A program made the position numbers and the translations under genes. A stretch of DNA of 64,000 nt from Candidatus Kuenenia stuttgartensis (GTDB taxonomy: Bacteria; Planctomycetota; GCA-002687715; CAIWVZ01): positions 62,001-126,000 of the forward strand of contig CAMARR010000008.1 of the NCBI GenBank assembly GCA_945860915.1, written 5' to 3'. Position 1 is the stretch's first letter. Each line of letters starts with the position of its first letter. Positions 50,964-60,418 of the stretch are shown here, in pieces. A model generated the notes under the pieces. It saw only the letters and a program-made list of their open reading frames with translations. It was not told where the DNA came from and searched no databases.

Positions 50964-52473
50964 GGATATCTCCGGACCCAGCAGTCGCTTCAACAAGAAG
51001 AGAATGTTCCGTCCATGCGGAGGCAGCCTTCTTCTCACCGAGGCGGCCGCGTTGCATTACCATCAGCGCATCACATCCCGCGAGCATCTCAGGAAGGTGC
51101 GACCCGACGACAAGAATGGCCTTTCCCGAAGCGGCGAGGTCTCGAATGAGATTCCAGATTGTGGCTTTACTCCGAACATCAATTCCTCGTGTCGGTTCGT
51201 CCAAGAGGAGGACATCGACATCGTGGTGAAGGAGGCGAGCTAGAGCGACTTTCTGTTGGTTTCCACCTGAAAGTGATCCGACTGGGGCATCAACCGACGA
51301 CGCACGAATATCAAGTGATTGAATCCACTTCATCGTCTTTTCGACGAGTGCCGACCGGGAGATCCATCCATTGACGGCTACTGAATCAACTCGCGAAAGG
51401 ACGAGATTGTTGCTGATGGGAAGATCAAGCATCAGTCCCTCGCCCTTACGATCTTCGGACACCATACCGATCCCAAGTTTCCACCTAGAATCAACACCGT
51501 CCGAAGAGCGGAATCCATGCGCACCGACACGCACGGTGCCAGCTCGAATGCGCTCCAAACCGAAGACCGTGCGCAGCAGCTCTGTGCGCCCAGCGCCTAC
51601 AAGCCCCACAATGCCGAGAATCTCGCCCCGATGCAGAACGAGAGAGGCACCCTGCGGGAAGCGTTCACCCGACAAGTCACTCACACATAGCAACTCCTCG
51701 CCACGGTTCTCTGCAAGGTGACTACTGGCTCGCTCAACGGGTCGGCCAGCCATGAGCGTGACGAGCTCATTGTCCGTGACATCCTTCATGAGTCCGCTTC
51801 CCACGGTCGCGCCATCGCGAAGCACGGTGTACGACTCTGCGACTTCGCGCAACTCATCCATGAAGTGGCTGATGTAGACCACCGCACATCCTTCGCGGGC
51901 GAGTGCCTTCGTGATCTCGAAGAGTCTGAGTGAGTCTGAACGAGAAAGTGATGATGTGGGCTCATCCATGATCAGGACTTTTGCGCCGTCTAGGAGTGCG
52001 CGTGCAATTTCGATAAGCTGCTTTGCGCCCTGACTCAAACTGCCGACAAGCGTGTCTGGCTCCAAATCTGCGATTCCAAGACGGCGCAGAACGTCATAGA
52101 TTTGGGGGCGCATGGCGTCACGAAGGACGAACCCGAATTGAGATTGTTCTCGACCTAACGAGAGATTCTGCTCTACGGTGAGGTGGGGCGCGAGATTGAG
52201 CTCTTGGTAGATCATGGCCACCCCTCGGCGCCGTGCGTCACTTGGACCACGTGGTGAGTAGGTCTCGCCGTCAACGAATAGCGTTCCACTGTCGGGTTGC
52301 AGCGCACCCGATAGAACCTTCATGAGTGTGCTCTTGCCGGCCCCGTTCTCGCCGATCAGGGCATGGACTTCGCCTGCATTTATGTTGAGTGATACACCGC
52401 GAATCGCCTGTGTTGCGCCGAATGACTTGGTGACGCCCTCGATCGAAAGGCGAATGGGTGCCGTTGATGTCAA
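50956..52473 (-). CDS. RbsA-type double-domain ABC sugar ATPase
   Basis: The 505-residue protein has two ABC domains. The first has Walker A GENGAGKST, signature LSQGAKQ and Walker B VLIMDEPTSSL. The second has a degenerate Walker A (GLVGAGRTE), as in all CUT2 ATPases, with LSGGNQQK and VLLLDEPTRGIDV. It powers the sugar importer with the permease encoded next. It lies one base after the binding protein gene and overlaps the permease gene. The tail (about 480-505) is longer than usual. Confidence 0.93.
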   Translation of the reverse strand: MTSTAPIRLSIEGVTKSFGATQAIRGVSLNINAGEVHALIGENGAGKSTLMKVLSGALQPDSGTLFVDGETYSPRGPSDARRRGVAMIYQELNLAPHLTVEQNLSLGREQSQFGFVLRDAMRPQIYDVLRRLGIADLEPDTLVGSLSQGAKQLIEIARALLDGAKVLIMDEPTSSLSRSDSLRLFEITKALAREGCAVVYISHFMDELREVAESYTVLRDGATVGSGLMKDVTDNELVTLMAGRPVERASSHLAENRGEELLCVSDLSGERFPQGASLVLHRGEILGIVGLVGAGRTELLRTVFGLERIRAGTVRVGAHGFRSSDGVDSRWKLGIGMVSEDRKGEGLMLDLPISNNLVLSRVDSVAVNGWISRSALVEKTMKWIQSLDIRASSVDAPVGSLSGGNQQKVALARLLHHDVDVLLLDEPTRGIDVRSKATIWNLIRDLAASGKAILVVGSHLPEMLAGCDALMVMQRGRLGEKKAASAWTEHSLLVEATAGSGDIHA

Positions 52474-52474
52474 G

Positions 52475-53449
52475 TCAACGCACCGTCGGCGGGAGCTTCG
52501 GACTTAGAAGTTCGGTAATCACAGGAGTGTTCATGTTCTCCTGAGTGGCAATCATCACGCCTGTGTCGATGCGAGCCGGAACGGGCTTTTTATCGAGGAC
52601 GTCGATGGCAGTTTTGACTCCGAGGTACCCCATGCGAAATGGATTTTGCAAGACCAACCCGTGGATGTCCCCGTTGCGAAGGCCCTCGGCGAGTTTGGTG
52701 CTCGAGTCGAATCCGACGAACTTAACCTTCCCGTTGCGGCCGACGGAAGTGAGCGCTCGCAACATGCCGAAGGTCGCTGACTCGTTTGGACAGAAAATCC
52801 CATCGATATCAGGGAATTTCTGCAGGAGGTCCTCGGCTTTCGCATAGGCCATTTCGGCAGTCGCTCCCGCGTACTGATTGTCGGAGACGACACGAATCCC
52901 CTCGTACTTTGCAATCCCCGCGAGGAAGCCGCGCTCGCGCTTCTCTGTTGAAGCCGACCCGACCTGGTAGCGCAGCAAGAGCACGCGTCCCTTGCCCCCA
53001 AGGATGCTGCCAAGGCGTTCGGCTCCCATCATCCCGCCTTTTTCGTTGTCGGTTGCAACAAACGAAGAGTGACTCGCCCCCTTCAGGTCCGAATCGATGA
53101 CCACGGTTGGCACACCGTCTTTCGCTGCTTCGGCGACGGAGGCCGCAAGCGCAGTCTCGTCGAGCGGAGCCAACACAATTGCAGAAACGCGTCGGGTTAC
53201 CGAGTCTTCGACGACTTTGATCTGCTCGTCGCGATCATCTTCCTTGGGTGGCCCCTTCCACGCGATTTCAACTCCGGACTCGGCCGCGGCTTGAAGGGCA
53301 CCCGCGTGAATCGACTTCCAAAATTCGTGCGTGGTGCCTTTGGGAATCACCGCGATTACACGGCGGCCTTCTGAAGCGTCTTTGCCGCAACCTGTGAGGA
53401 TCAGGATAAACGCAGCAACGGTTGCGGTAGCAAATCGGCACATCGTCAT
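52475..53449 (-). CDS. RbsB-type sugar-binding lipoprotein
   Basis: The start at 53449 (MTMCRFATATVAAFILILTGC) is preferred because GGAG stands six bases before it; 53461 is an alternative. The 324-residue protein has a lipobox (ILTGC) and a type I periplasmic-binding fold: VIPKGTTHEFWKSIHAGA, IVLAPLDETALAASV, VVIDSDL and FVGFDSSTKLAEGL. It presents the sugar to the permease encoded downstream. Ribose, xylose, galactose or other small sugars are possible. Confidence 0.92.
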   Translation of the reverse strand: MTMCRFATATVAAFILILTGCGKDASEGRRVIAVIPKGTTHEFWKSIHAGALQAAAESGVEIAWKGPPKEDDRDEQIKVVEDSVTRRVSAIVLAPLDETALAASVAEAAKDGVPTVVIDSDLKGASHSSFVATDNEKGGMMGAERLGSILGGKGRVLLLRYQVGSASTEKRERGFLAGIAKYEGIRVVSDNQYAGATAEMAYAKAEDLLQKFPDIDGIFCPNESATFGMLRALTSVGRNGKVKFVGFDSSTKLAEGLRNGDIHGLVLQNPFRMGYLGVKTAIDVLDKKPVPARIDTGVMIATQENMNTPVITELLSPKLPPTVR

Positions 53450-53505
53450 GCTTGGCTCCATGTAGGAGGATGCCCCATGGGACAGGCCAGTTCAACGTCT
53501 CTAGT

Positions 53506-56052
53506 TTATGGGAGTACGATCGTGATGGGCGGCGATATCTCGAGAGGCGTATTGGAGGGCAGCAACGTCACGGCTGCCATGTTGAAGGAGATCCCAGTAA
53601 GTCCAGGGACCGCAGGGATCGCGATATTGGCGATCGCGATCCCGCTGCCCGACAACACGCCGATGTTCCCGGTAAAAATGGACTGAAGTGGATCCATTGA
53701 GAAGGTCGTCAGGGTGTCCACGGCGAGCGGGATTTCGCGACCGTCTCCCAATGCGAGCCCAGGAGTCGATGCGAAGGCGGCTGCCGCGATGTAGGTTCGA
53801 TTTGCGGATGCTGGGAACTCGAGGATGAGCGGGAGATTGCCGCCTAGGGTGGGTGTGCCCCCGAGACGAAGCGGTAGAGGCGCCATGAGCTTTAGGATGC
53901 GTTCAAGAAGCTGGGCGCGCTGCGGCACGGTCGGAACTGCGTCGATGGGGAAGCCGATGCCAAGAACGCGGGCGTCATTCCGAAGCATGGCTGCACCGGC
54001 ACCGCTGGAGTATTGGAGCACCACGGTGGATGTAGACCCGGCCATCGGCCCAAGCGTGTCAGGGTAATCGACATCGTAGATGCCCGCTGTCCCATTATCG
54101 AAAGTCAATGCGGGCAGAGGTGCTAATGGACCAGAATTGAGCGGTAGTGTCGTGTATGTTCCGGCGTCATCGGTGAGGTAGTTCTGTCCAAGAATTCCTT
54201 CGTAAAACGACCGATCTCCGAGCGACCCCAAATGGTCGAGATCCCATCCGACTTCGGCGCCGGAGAACCAGAACCGTCCACCACCGGCAAGGTATGTCGA
54301 CACCAACGACTGCTCCTGCACTGAGAATGTCTCATCCGCAGTTGACTCTTCACCGAGTATCCAACCAACCGATCGATAGCTCAGAAGTGATATGAGCCCA
54401 GTTGTCACGGCCTCATTCGTCCCTCCGTCAAAAGGCCATGCGGCCGACGGGATCGCTACGAGGGCCTCGGCTGTTCGAGACATCCCGTCGTGGAGATTGT
54501 TCTGCGACTTCACGTATCGGTCGTGACGGTCGAATGCGTGGACCAAGAGCAGTGGCGTCGTACCCTGTGGAGCGACACGTCCGCCGACTGGTTCGCTGAA
54601 GGGGCCAGTTCCACCGGCGTTAACAGCAGCGACGCGCACGAAGCGCACGGCACCGTGTGGTAAATCCGGGAATGTGTACGCAGTTGCTCCGCCCGAAACC
54701 ACGAAGCCGTCGTCAAATGCGAATCCATCTGTCGACACTCGAATACGATATGCCGTCGCACTGACCACCGGGACCCAACGGGCCTCAAGCGTCCCTGTAG
54801 GCGTACCAACGACCGCGACCGCATCAGGCGGGTCCAAGGTGAAGGGGACCCCGGGTGCCAAAAACGAGGCAAGCCCGCGGTACATCGCGCGGGCTGCGAT
54901 TCTTCGGAACTTAGGGTTGTGTAACGAAACTAGATCACCTGAAGGGGTGTCGTGAAACGCCAATTCAATCAGAGCCGCAGGAATTGTGAGATAACTGCCG
55001 TTGATCTCGCCGAAGTTGGCTGTCTGTTGTCCACGGTCAGTCCAACTCGGATCCCAATACGAGCGAATGTCGGAGATGACTCGAGTGTGAACAAGAGACC
55101 GGAGAGAGGTCGAGTTAGGCGGAGCATTCGATGAATGAGAGTAGGTTTCGGTGCCCGTTCCGCCCCCTGCATTGGTGTGCAGTGAGAGGAATGCGTCGGC
55201 ACCCCACCACTCGGCATAACGTGGACGACACGAAACATCGTCTGTGTTGTCTTCGCCTGATGCCGAATCATAGACAGACGAGGATGCACCGTTGAACTGT
55301 GCGAAGTAGCGCGAACACTCAAGCCAGCGAGGTTGTCCGCTTGTCAAAGTTCCTCGCACGATGGATCCCATGCCTTCGCCGATCCGAACCGCGTCCGCAA
55401 TCACAACTCCGGATGATGTCGACGCGTTCGAGACATGTACTTTGAATGGAAGGGCGGGATTTCCTGGGAATGTTCCGACGTAAACCCAGCGCCCCCCATC
55501 GCGTGTTTGATTCACGATGCGGTGCGAAATGCCTGCGGCATGTTCGATTTCGATTCGCGCGGCTGGCGTTCGATTTGACGACGCAACGAAGTTGACGTAG
55601 ACGGGAAATTCGCGACGTGCTTGTACGGTGGTACTAAACGTCGCGCGAGCGGTTTCGAACGGTGCCGCCGTGGCGTAACGGTAGGTGCCTCCGTAGCCGG
55701 TCGCCGATCCCGTGGTCCAAAGTCCCTGCTCTGAGTAGCCTGCAGCAATTGAATCGTTGTTTACGATGTACTCTTCAGTTGTTCGCGAACGCCCGCGCAC
55801 CATGATTACGTTTGCACCTGCGCCTTCCAGCCATTCGAGCAGGTGGTCGATCACGATTTCGTTTGTGTGTCGATCTTCAACCGTGGTGTCGATGATCCCT
55901 CGTTGAGTCGTCCATCCGAGACTCGAATGCCAGTAGTATCCGTGCCCAGGTGAGAGCACGATCCGCTTAGTTGAAAGTGGACCCGAAGGATTTTGTCCGA
56001 CCGCTGTCAATGCGAGTAAGACCGAGGTGAGCAATACGAGTCGGATCATCAT
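53506..56052 (-). CDS. N-acetylmuramoyl-L-alanine amidase with inserted golvesin-like domain
   Basis: From 56052 the protein has 848 residues with a signal peptide (MMIRLVLLTSVLLALTAVGQ). The catalytic amidase (Amidase_3-type) is split: IVLSPGHGYY (zinc His) and VEDRHTNEIV (zinc Glu) come before an insertion at about residues 125-225 that resembles the golvesin/Xly carbohydrate-binding-like domain, and FLSLHTNAGG (zinc His) and ALIELAFHD (catalytic Glu) come after it. An FnIII-like domain follows (about 385-470), then a glutamine-amidotransferase-like or similar middle region, and a C-terminal beta-rich segment (about 725-848) similar in style to the end of the FG-GAP protein at 58527. It probably acts on peptidoglycan in the periplasm or outside the cell. 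The next gene downstream on the minus strand is the sugar-binding protein, transcribed separately. Confidence 0.85.
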   Translation of the reverse strand: MMIRLVLLTSVLLALTAVGQNPSGPLSTKRIVLSPGHGYYWHSSLGWTTQRGIIDTTVEDRHTNEIVIDHLLEWLEGAGANVIMVRGRSRTTEEYIVNNDSIAAGYSEQGLWTTGSATGYGGTYRYATAAPFETARATFSTTVQARREFPVYVNFVASSNRTPAARIEIEHAAGISHRIVNQTRDGGRWVYVGTFPGNPALPFKVHVSNASTSSGVVIADAVRIGEGMGSIVRGTLTSGQPRWLECSRYFAQFNGASSSVYDSASGEDNTDDVSCRPRYAEWWGADAFLSLHTNAGGGTGTETYSHSSNAPPNSTSLRSLVHTRVISDIRSYWDPSWTDRGQQTANFGEINGSYLTIPAALIELAFHDTPSGDLVSLHNPKFRRIAARAMYRGLASFLAPGVPFTLDPPDAVAVVGTPTGTLEARWVPVVSATAYRIRVSTDGFAFDDGFVVSGGATAYTFPDLPHGAVRFVRVAAVNAGGTGPFSEPVGGRVAPQGTTPLLLVHAFDRHDRYVKSQNNLHDGMSRTAEALVAIPSAAWPFDGGTNEAVTTGLISLLSYRSVGWILGEESTADETFSVQEQSLVSTYLAGGGRFWFSGAEVGWDLDHLGSLGDRSFYEGILGQNYLTDDAGTYTTLPLNSGPLAPLPALTFDNGTAGIYDVDYPDTLGPMAGSTSTVVLQYSSGAGAAMLRNDARVLGIGFPIDAVPTVPQRAQLLERILKLMAPLPLRLGGTPTLGGNLPLILEFPASANRTYIAAAAFASTPGLALGDGREIPLAVDTLTTFSMDPLQSIFTGNIGVLSGSGIAIANIAIPAVPGLTGISFNMAAVTLLPSNTPLEISPPITIVLP

Positions 56053-56094
56053 TGAATTGTGTCCGGGAGTACTCGGTCGCGCCAAAAACAGATT

Positions 56095-57966
56095 TTATGG
56101 TTTCGCGAGATCCACGTAGGTTCCGCCTGATTGTTGAGCTAAAGCTCTCAAGAATAGGGAGTTAGGAAGGCCGACACCGATGGTGTGGATCTTGATTCTG
56201 CGCACGCGATTTCTGTCACGGATGTCTGCCAACAGGGCGGTTGCGTTCACGATAGCCCCCGAGGAAGGCTCGCCGTCGGTGAGCAGGAAAATCGTGTCGA
56301 TTCCCTGACTGAAATTCTCGGTGAAAGTCCAATCGGGATCTGGATAGAACGCCTTCACGAGGGCACCGTGGATGTTCGTCGAGCCCATCGGATTGAGTCC
56401 GCGGACACGTTTCAGAGCGTCGGCCCGAGTTTCGTCATCCGCATCGAGAATCCTGCCGTTCTTCCACGAAGAGATTTCAGTTCCGAAGAAAACGAGCTGG
56501 AATGCCGTGCGAGGGGGCAACGTCGCGATCGTATGCTGAAGTTCCTCCTTCGCGAGGTCCAGCCGAGTTTCGAGACGCTTCTCTCGTAGGTGGGGCGCCT
56601 TTGCGGCATACGCCTTCGCCGCAGCTGTCAGTTTCTCTTTCATGGACCCAGAGAGATCGATTGCGAATGCGATGCGTCCAGGAAGGACGGGGACACCGTA
56701 AAAAGACGATGATCCGTACGCCGAACGCTGCCCCTTCGGGCCCTTGGCATCGGGGTCAAACGTCGCGCGGTTTGCTTCCCACCAGCGAGTCCATGCGCCG
56801 GTATCTTCTCCCAAGTCTCGACCGGCAAGCACAACCAAGGCGTTGTTGGCGTCATCTCGGATACGCGCATTCCCGTCCTTGAGAAACGGAATGAGGCCAC
56901 CGATTGCATCGCCGGTCCGAATGACACGGAGTGCCTCAATCCGCGCTGACCGCACTTGCCATGGATCATCTTTGTGAGAGACCAACTCGGGGATCAAGGC
57001 AGTTGCATCGCGTCGCATGAGTGCCCCGATAGCAGCAACCTGATCTGGGGGGGATCGTCGGTCCTTTGCGAGGGTCAAAAGCCATTCTCGGGCGGCAAGT
57101 CCTGGCATACGTCCGAGGGCATCAATCCACCTCCAGCGATGCGTGGTGACGGCCTTTCTTGTGCGGACGATCGCCTCAGCGATCGACTCATCCGTGCGGG
57201 AGCGCCCAGCAATCCCGATTGCGTCATCAACTAAGAGGGCCGAGGGCTCGTTCGCTAGAACTTGATCGAGGATCTTGATGCGGCGTCCCGTATCGTACTC
57301 GCGGAGCGACTGGATGAGCAGGGTGCGTTGCGCGGGGTTGGCGTTTGGAAATCCGTCTTCGAACGCCTTGTACGTGCGTGCCTCGGCTTCGGGGGAGCCT
57401 GCATCGGCAACAAACGAAACTCGAAGCCGGTCGAAAATCAGGTCGATGGGTTGGGGCTGGGAGAAAACGTAGAACGTGACGGAAGTTAAATCCTCCGGGT
57501 CTAGGAGGCGGCTTCCGGACGTGGTTCTCAGGTCCATAAGGCTGATGCTTAGCTCGTTCCACCCCGGTTCCATGCGTCTTGGGCTGCGGTGAAGTTCTGC
57601 CTCGGTTGCACGCGACTTCGCGTCGTCGATTCTCACGCCAAGACTGACGCTCTTTTCTTGTGGATTAAAAACGTCAAGCCGAATGCTCCGCGCACCTCGA
57701 ACTTGCAGTATCTGCTTTGAAATCGTCAGCGACGGCAACACGGTGGGCTTTGCGAATGTGATTCGAAGCGACTGGATTCCGGATTTGACTAGGCTTGGAC
57801 TACGTTCGGCCGTTGGCGTGCCGGAAACCACATAGCCTTCAACCTCCCCGCCTTCAAAATCGAGGACGGTTTTTTCTGAATCTTGAGCACTCACAGGCGC
57901 AGAGAGAAAGGCGACGGAAGCCAGTAGTGCCAATGCGAGGTGGAGGGCTTGATTCAGATGACGCAT
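56095..57966 (-). CDS. Secreted HEAT and von Willebrand factor A protein
   Basis: A 623-residue protein with a signal peptide (LALALLASVAFLSAPVSAQ), a beta-sandwich N-terminal domain (about 30-190) that looks like a CIA30- or carbohydrate-binding-type module, HEAT-like repeats (about 200-400) and a C-terminal VWA domain with the MIDAS motif DLSGS, then LTDGEPSSG and IGVG. It likely binds metals, proteins or sugars at the cell surface. It precedes the amidase gene on the same strand by 42 bases. Confidence 0.8.
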   Translation of the reverse strand: MRHLNQALHLALALLASVAFLSAPVSAQDSEKTVLDFEGGEVEGYVVSGTPTAERSPSLVKSGIQSLRITFAKPTVLPSLTISKQILQVRGARSIRLDVFNPQEKSVSLGVRIDDAKSRATEAELHRSPRRMEPGWNELSISLMDLRTTSGSRLLDPEDLTSVTFYVFSQPQPIDLIFDRLRVSFVADAGSPEAEARTYKAFEDGFPNANPAQRTLLIQSLREYDTGRRIKILDQVLANEPSALLVDDAIGIAGRSRTDESIAEAIVRTRKAVTTHRWRWIDALGRMPGLAAREWLLTLAKDRRSPPDQVAAIGALMRRDATALIPELVSHKDDPWQVRSARIEALRVIRTGDAIGGLIPFLKDGNARIRDDANNALVVLAGRDLGEDTGAWTRWWEANRATFDPDAKGPKGQRSAYGSSSFYGVPVLPGRIAFAIDLSGSMKEKLTAAAKAYAAKAPHLREKRLETRLDLAKEELQHTIATLPPRTAFQLVFFGTEISSWKNGRILDADDETRADALKRVRGLNPMGSTNIHGALVKAFYPDPDWTFTENFSQGIDTIFLLTDGEPSSGAIVNATALLADIRDRNRVRRIKIHTIGVGLPNSLFLRALAQQSGGTYVDLAKP

Positions 57967-58017
57967 GACGCTTGATTCAGTGAGGTGATAATGACGCGGG
58001 AGCTATCCCACTTGATC

Positions 58018-58482
58018 TTAAGTCGCTTCAGTTCCACTGCGCATGCGATTGGGCAGCCAAATGCAGACTACCGCCAAAACCCCGCACCAGAGAGTGCCCG
58101 CGATCGTGGTGCCGAAGGCCGTACCCAATGCAGCCAGAAACTTGCCGCCGACGGTGGCCGCAATTTCGGGGGCGCGTCCCTTGGCAAATCGACCGTGATC
58201 CCATCCGGCATATTGAGCTGTTAGGTAGGAGACGAAGTTGGGAAGGAACCAAGCACCCGCAGCCATCCACGTGGAGATTCCCAAGACGCGTCCGATGGAT
58301 CGCTCGCGAATCGTCCCAGAGAATCCGAGCGCAATGAAGATGCCGAGCGAGGCTCCGTACACACCGAATGCGTCAAAGAAGCCTGGGTTTCTTTGGAATT
58401 CCAAAACATATCGAAGAGCGGCGACACAAAGAAGCGCCCGCAGATAGGGCTTTGCGATGCAGAGGATGGACGGTGATGTCAT
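58018..58482 (-). CDS. Four-helix membrane protein of unknown function
   Basis: The 154-residue protein has about four hydrophobic segments (near 12-27, 42-60, 75-92 and 115-142). I do not recognise a family. It lies between secreted-protein genes on the minus strand and may be cotranscribed with the FG-GAP gene upstream (44-base gap). Probably located in the inner membrane. Confidence 0.6.
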   Translation of the reverse strand: MTSPSILCIAKPYLRALLCVAALRYVLEFQRNPGFFDAFGVYGASLGIFIALGFSGTIRERSIGRVLGISTWMAAGAWFLPNFVSYLTAQYAGWDHGRFAKGRAPEIAATVGGKFLAALGTAFGTTIAGTLWCGVLAVVCIWLPNRMRSGTEAT

Positions 58483-58526
58483 GCGCGCATCCTAGTCCGC
58501 GAGCAACACGGAGAGAACCCATTACG

Positions 58527-60353
58527 TCAAAAGGTAATTCTCACGATGTTGGACAGGGCGGGCGAGGGCCCGAGGAACACCGCGCGCGAGTCGATGCTGA
58601 AGCCGAGAGGGACGCTGCCCGGAGGGAAACTCGTCACCTGAACGCCATTTGCATCAAGGTATCCATGCAACGGGGGCAACACGGGAGGGAGCGAGACTAC
58701 AAACCACGCATCGGCGCCAAGACCGAGCAACGGACCTGAGCCAAGCGGATTGGAGACGACGGTCGACACGAAGAGAAGCTCCTCTGCAAACGGATGTCCG
58801 GGCGCAGAGAGGGTGACAGTGAAAGCGCCCGCTCCTTGATTCATGATGGAAAGAGTGGGTGCGGGAAAGCTCGTTGGCGAGAACACGGTCGGGTTGGTCG
58901 TCGTGGCGTTGCTTCGGCGATCAACAGCCGTCACGGTGAACGACACCGCGGCGCCTTGCGGCACGTTGGGAATCGACGACTGAAAAATGTCAAATCCAGC
59001 CCACTTCATGGGAGAAGTGAAGGGTGACCCATTGACGGTGCCCTGAAGCGTGACCATGTATCCTGGGTTGCCTTCAGTCACGAGGATGTCGCGCACGGCG
59101 CAACGCACGGGGATTGTTCCGAATGGTGTTGATGCCCCAAATGCCGGAAGTCGGACCACAGGCGGTCGCGTGTCGCTTGGTCCGGTCGTGTTGATGTACA
59201 CGCGATTTTGAAAAGCGCCCGATTCACCGACTGCGCTTACGTAGTCAAGATCGCCGTCGTTGTCCACATCGGCGAGCTCTCCATCCATGCTTGAGTCGGT
59301 GAATGACGTAAACAGAGCCGAGTTCTGGGTGAAGACGCCGCCGGCATTTACCAACGCGCGCTCGGGCGTGCTCAACGCAGCAACCACAACGTCGAGGTCG
59401 CCGTCGTTGTCGATATCACCGAGGTTGGCGTCGTTGTCGTCGGAGCCGCTGTTGCCCACGACGCTCGCCAGTGAAGAGGTGAAGCTGCCGCTCCCATTGT
59501 TGACGAGGACGCCTTCTGAAAGTCCGCTCAACCCGGTGACGAAAATGTCGACATCGCCGTCATTGTCTACGTCGCCCGGCTCGAATTCGTAGGTGCCTGA
59601 GCCCTCAGGTGGGAGTGAGGCTGTCACAAAATGGCCGGCTCCATCATTAACGAGAAGGAGGCTCTGCCCATCGCGACTGGTGATTGAAGCATCGAGATCC
59701 ATGTCGCCATCTATGTCGAGAAAATCGCAGTCAACCTGAGCAATCAGTGAAATAGTTGGGAGCGAAGTGCCGGTTTGGTCAGTGAAGTGACCGGTGCCAT
59801 CGTTGATGAATAGACGCGGCTGTCCGCCTGCTCCGCCAAACTGACTGGCTCCGGAATTGCAAAAGAGAAGATCGATGTCGCCGTCTGCATCTATGTCCGC
59901 TCCCGCCACGCTGAATGAAAGAAGGGTGATGGAAGGGAACCGAGTTGCAGTGCCGTCGGTGAAGAATCCGAGTCCGTTGTTCAACCAAATGCGGGGTTGC
60001 GCACCCCACGCGTTTGCGAGAACAAGGTCGGTGTCTCCGTCTCCATCCACATCGATCCCGTCGATGTCCTTGGTGTGGGCGAGCAACACAGGAAGCCGTG
60101 CGGCCGTTGCGTCGGTGAAGCCCCCTGAACCATTATTCAGAAGAAGGGTGCACTGGCGGGCGGTGCCGGCCGACGAGAAGCCGTCGCCTTTGCCGTAGAG
60201 CAAGTCGAGATCGCCGTCGCCGTCGACATCGATCGCGTCAACCTCTTCGGTCCAAACGGCCTGAGCCGGAAGGCGAGCGGCTGTCTGATCCTGGAATTGT
60301 TGTGCGCTGACATGGAGCGCCGCCAGAGCGAGTACGAGGGTCCATCGGAGCAT
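58527..60353 (-). CDS. Secreted FG-GAP/VCBS repeat protein
   Basis: The 608-residue protein has a signal peptide (LRWTLVLALAALHVSAQ) and about 7-8 FG-GAP repeats with calcium-loop motifs such as DVDGDGDLDLL and DIDNDGDLDVV (about 25-390). These form a beta-propeller like that of integrin alpha chains. The last 200 residues are beta-rich, with a C-terminal segment like that of the amidase at 53506. It is probably a surface-exposed binding protein. A weak inverted repeat lies upstream. Confidence 0.88.
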   Translation of the reverse strand: MLRWTLVLALAALHVSAQQFQDQTAARLPAQAVWTEEVDAIDVDGDGDLDLLYGKGDGFSSAGTARQCTLLLNNGSGGFTDATAARLPVLLAHTKDIDGIDVDGDGDTDLVLANAWGAQPRIWLNNGLGFFTDGTATRFPSITLLSFSVAGADIDADGDIDLLFCNSGASQFGGAGGQPRLFINDGTGHFTDQTGTSLPTISLIAQVDCDFLDIDGDMDLDASITSRDGQSLLLVNDGAGHFVTASLPPEGSGTYEFEPGDVDNDGDVDIFVTGLSGLSEGVLVNNGSGSFTSSLASVVGNSGSDDNDANLGDIDNDGDLDVVVAALSTPERALVNAGGVFTQNSALFTSFTDSSMDGELADVDNDGDLDYVSAVGESGAFQNRVYINTTGPSDTRPPVVRLPAFGASTPFGTIPVRCAVRDILVTEGNPGYMVTLQGTVNGSPFTSPMKWAGFDIFQSSIPNVPQGAAVSFTVTAVDRRSNATTTNPTVFSPTSFPAPTLSIMNQGAGAFTVTLSAPGHPFAEELLFVSTVVSNPLGSGPLLGLGADAWFVVSLPPVLPPLHGYLDANGVQVTSFPPGSVPLGFSIDSRAVFLGPSPALSNIVRITF

Positions 60354-60383
60354 GTGGATAGTGTACCGGAGGGCTTTGTCATT

Positions 60384-60401
60384 TTCGGTAAATCAACCGA
60401 A
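60384..60401 (-). terminator. Possible hairpin after the CRTAC1-type gene
   Basis: TTCGGT (60384-60389) and ACCGAA (60396-60401) form a 6-bp stem in the 65-base gap between the two FG-GAP genes. Read on the minus strand it could end transcription of the CRTAC1-type gene. The stem is short. Confidence 0.35.
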
Positions 60402-60418
60402 TAATTGCTCCGAGTTGC

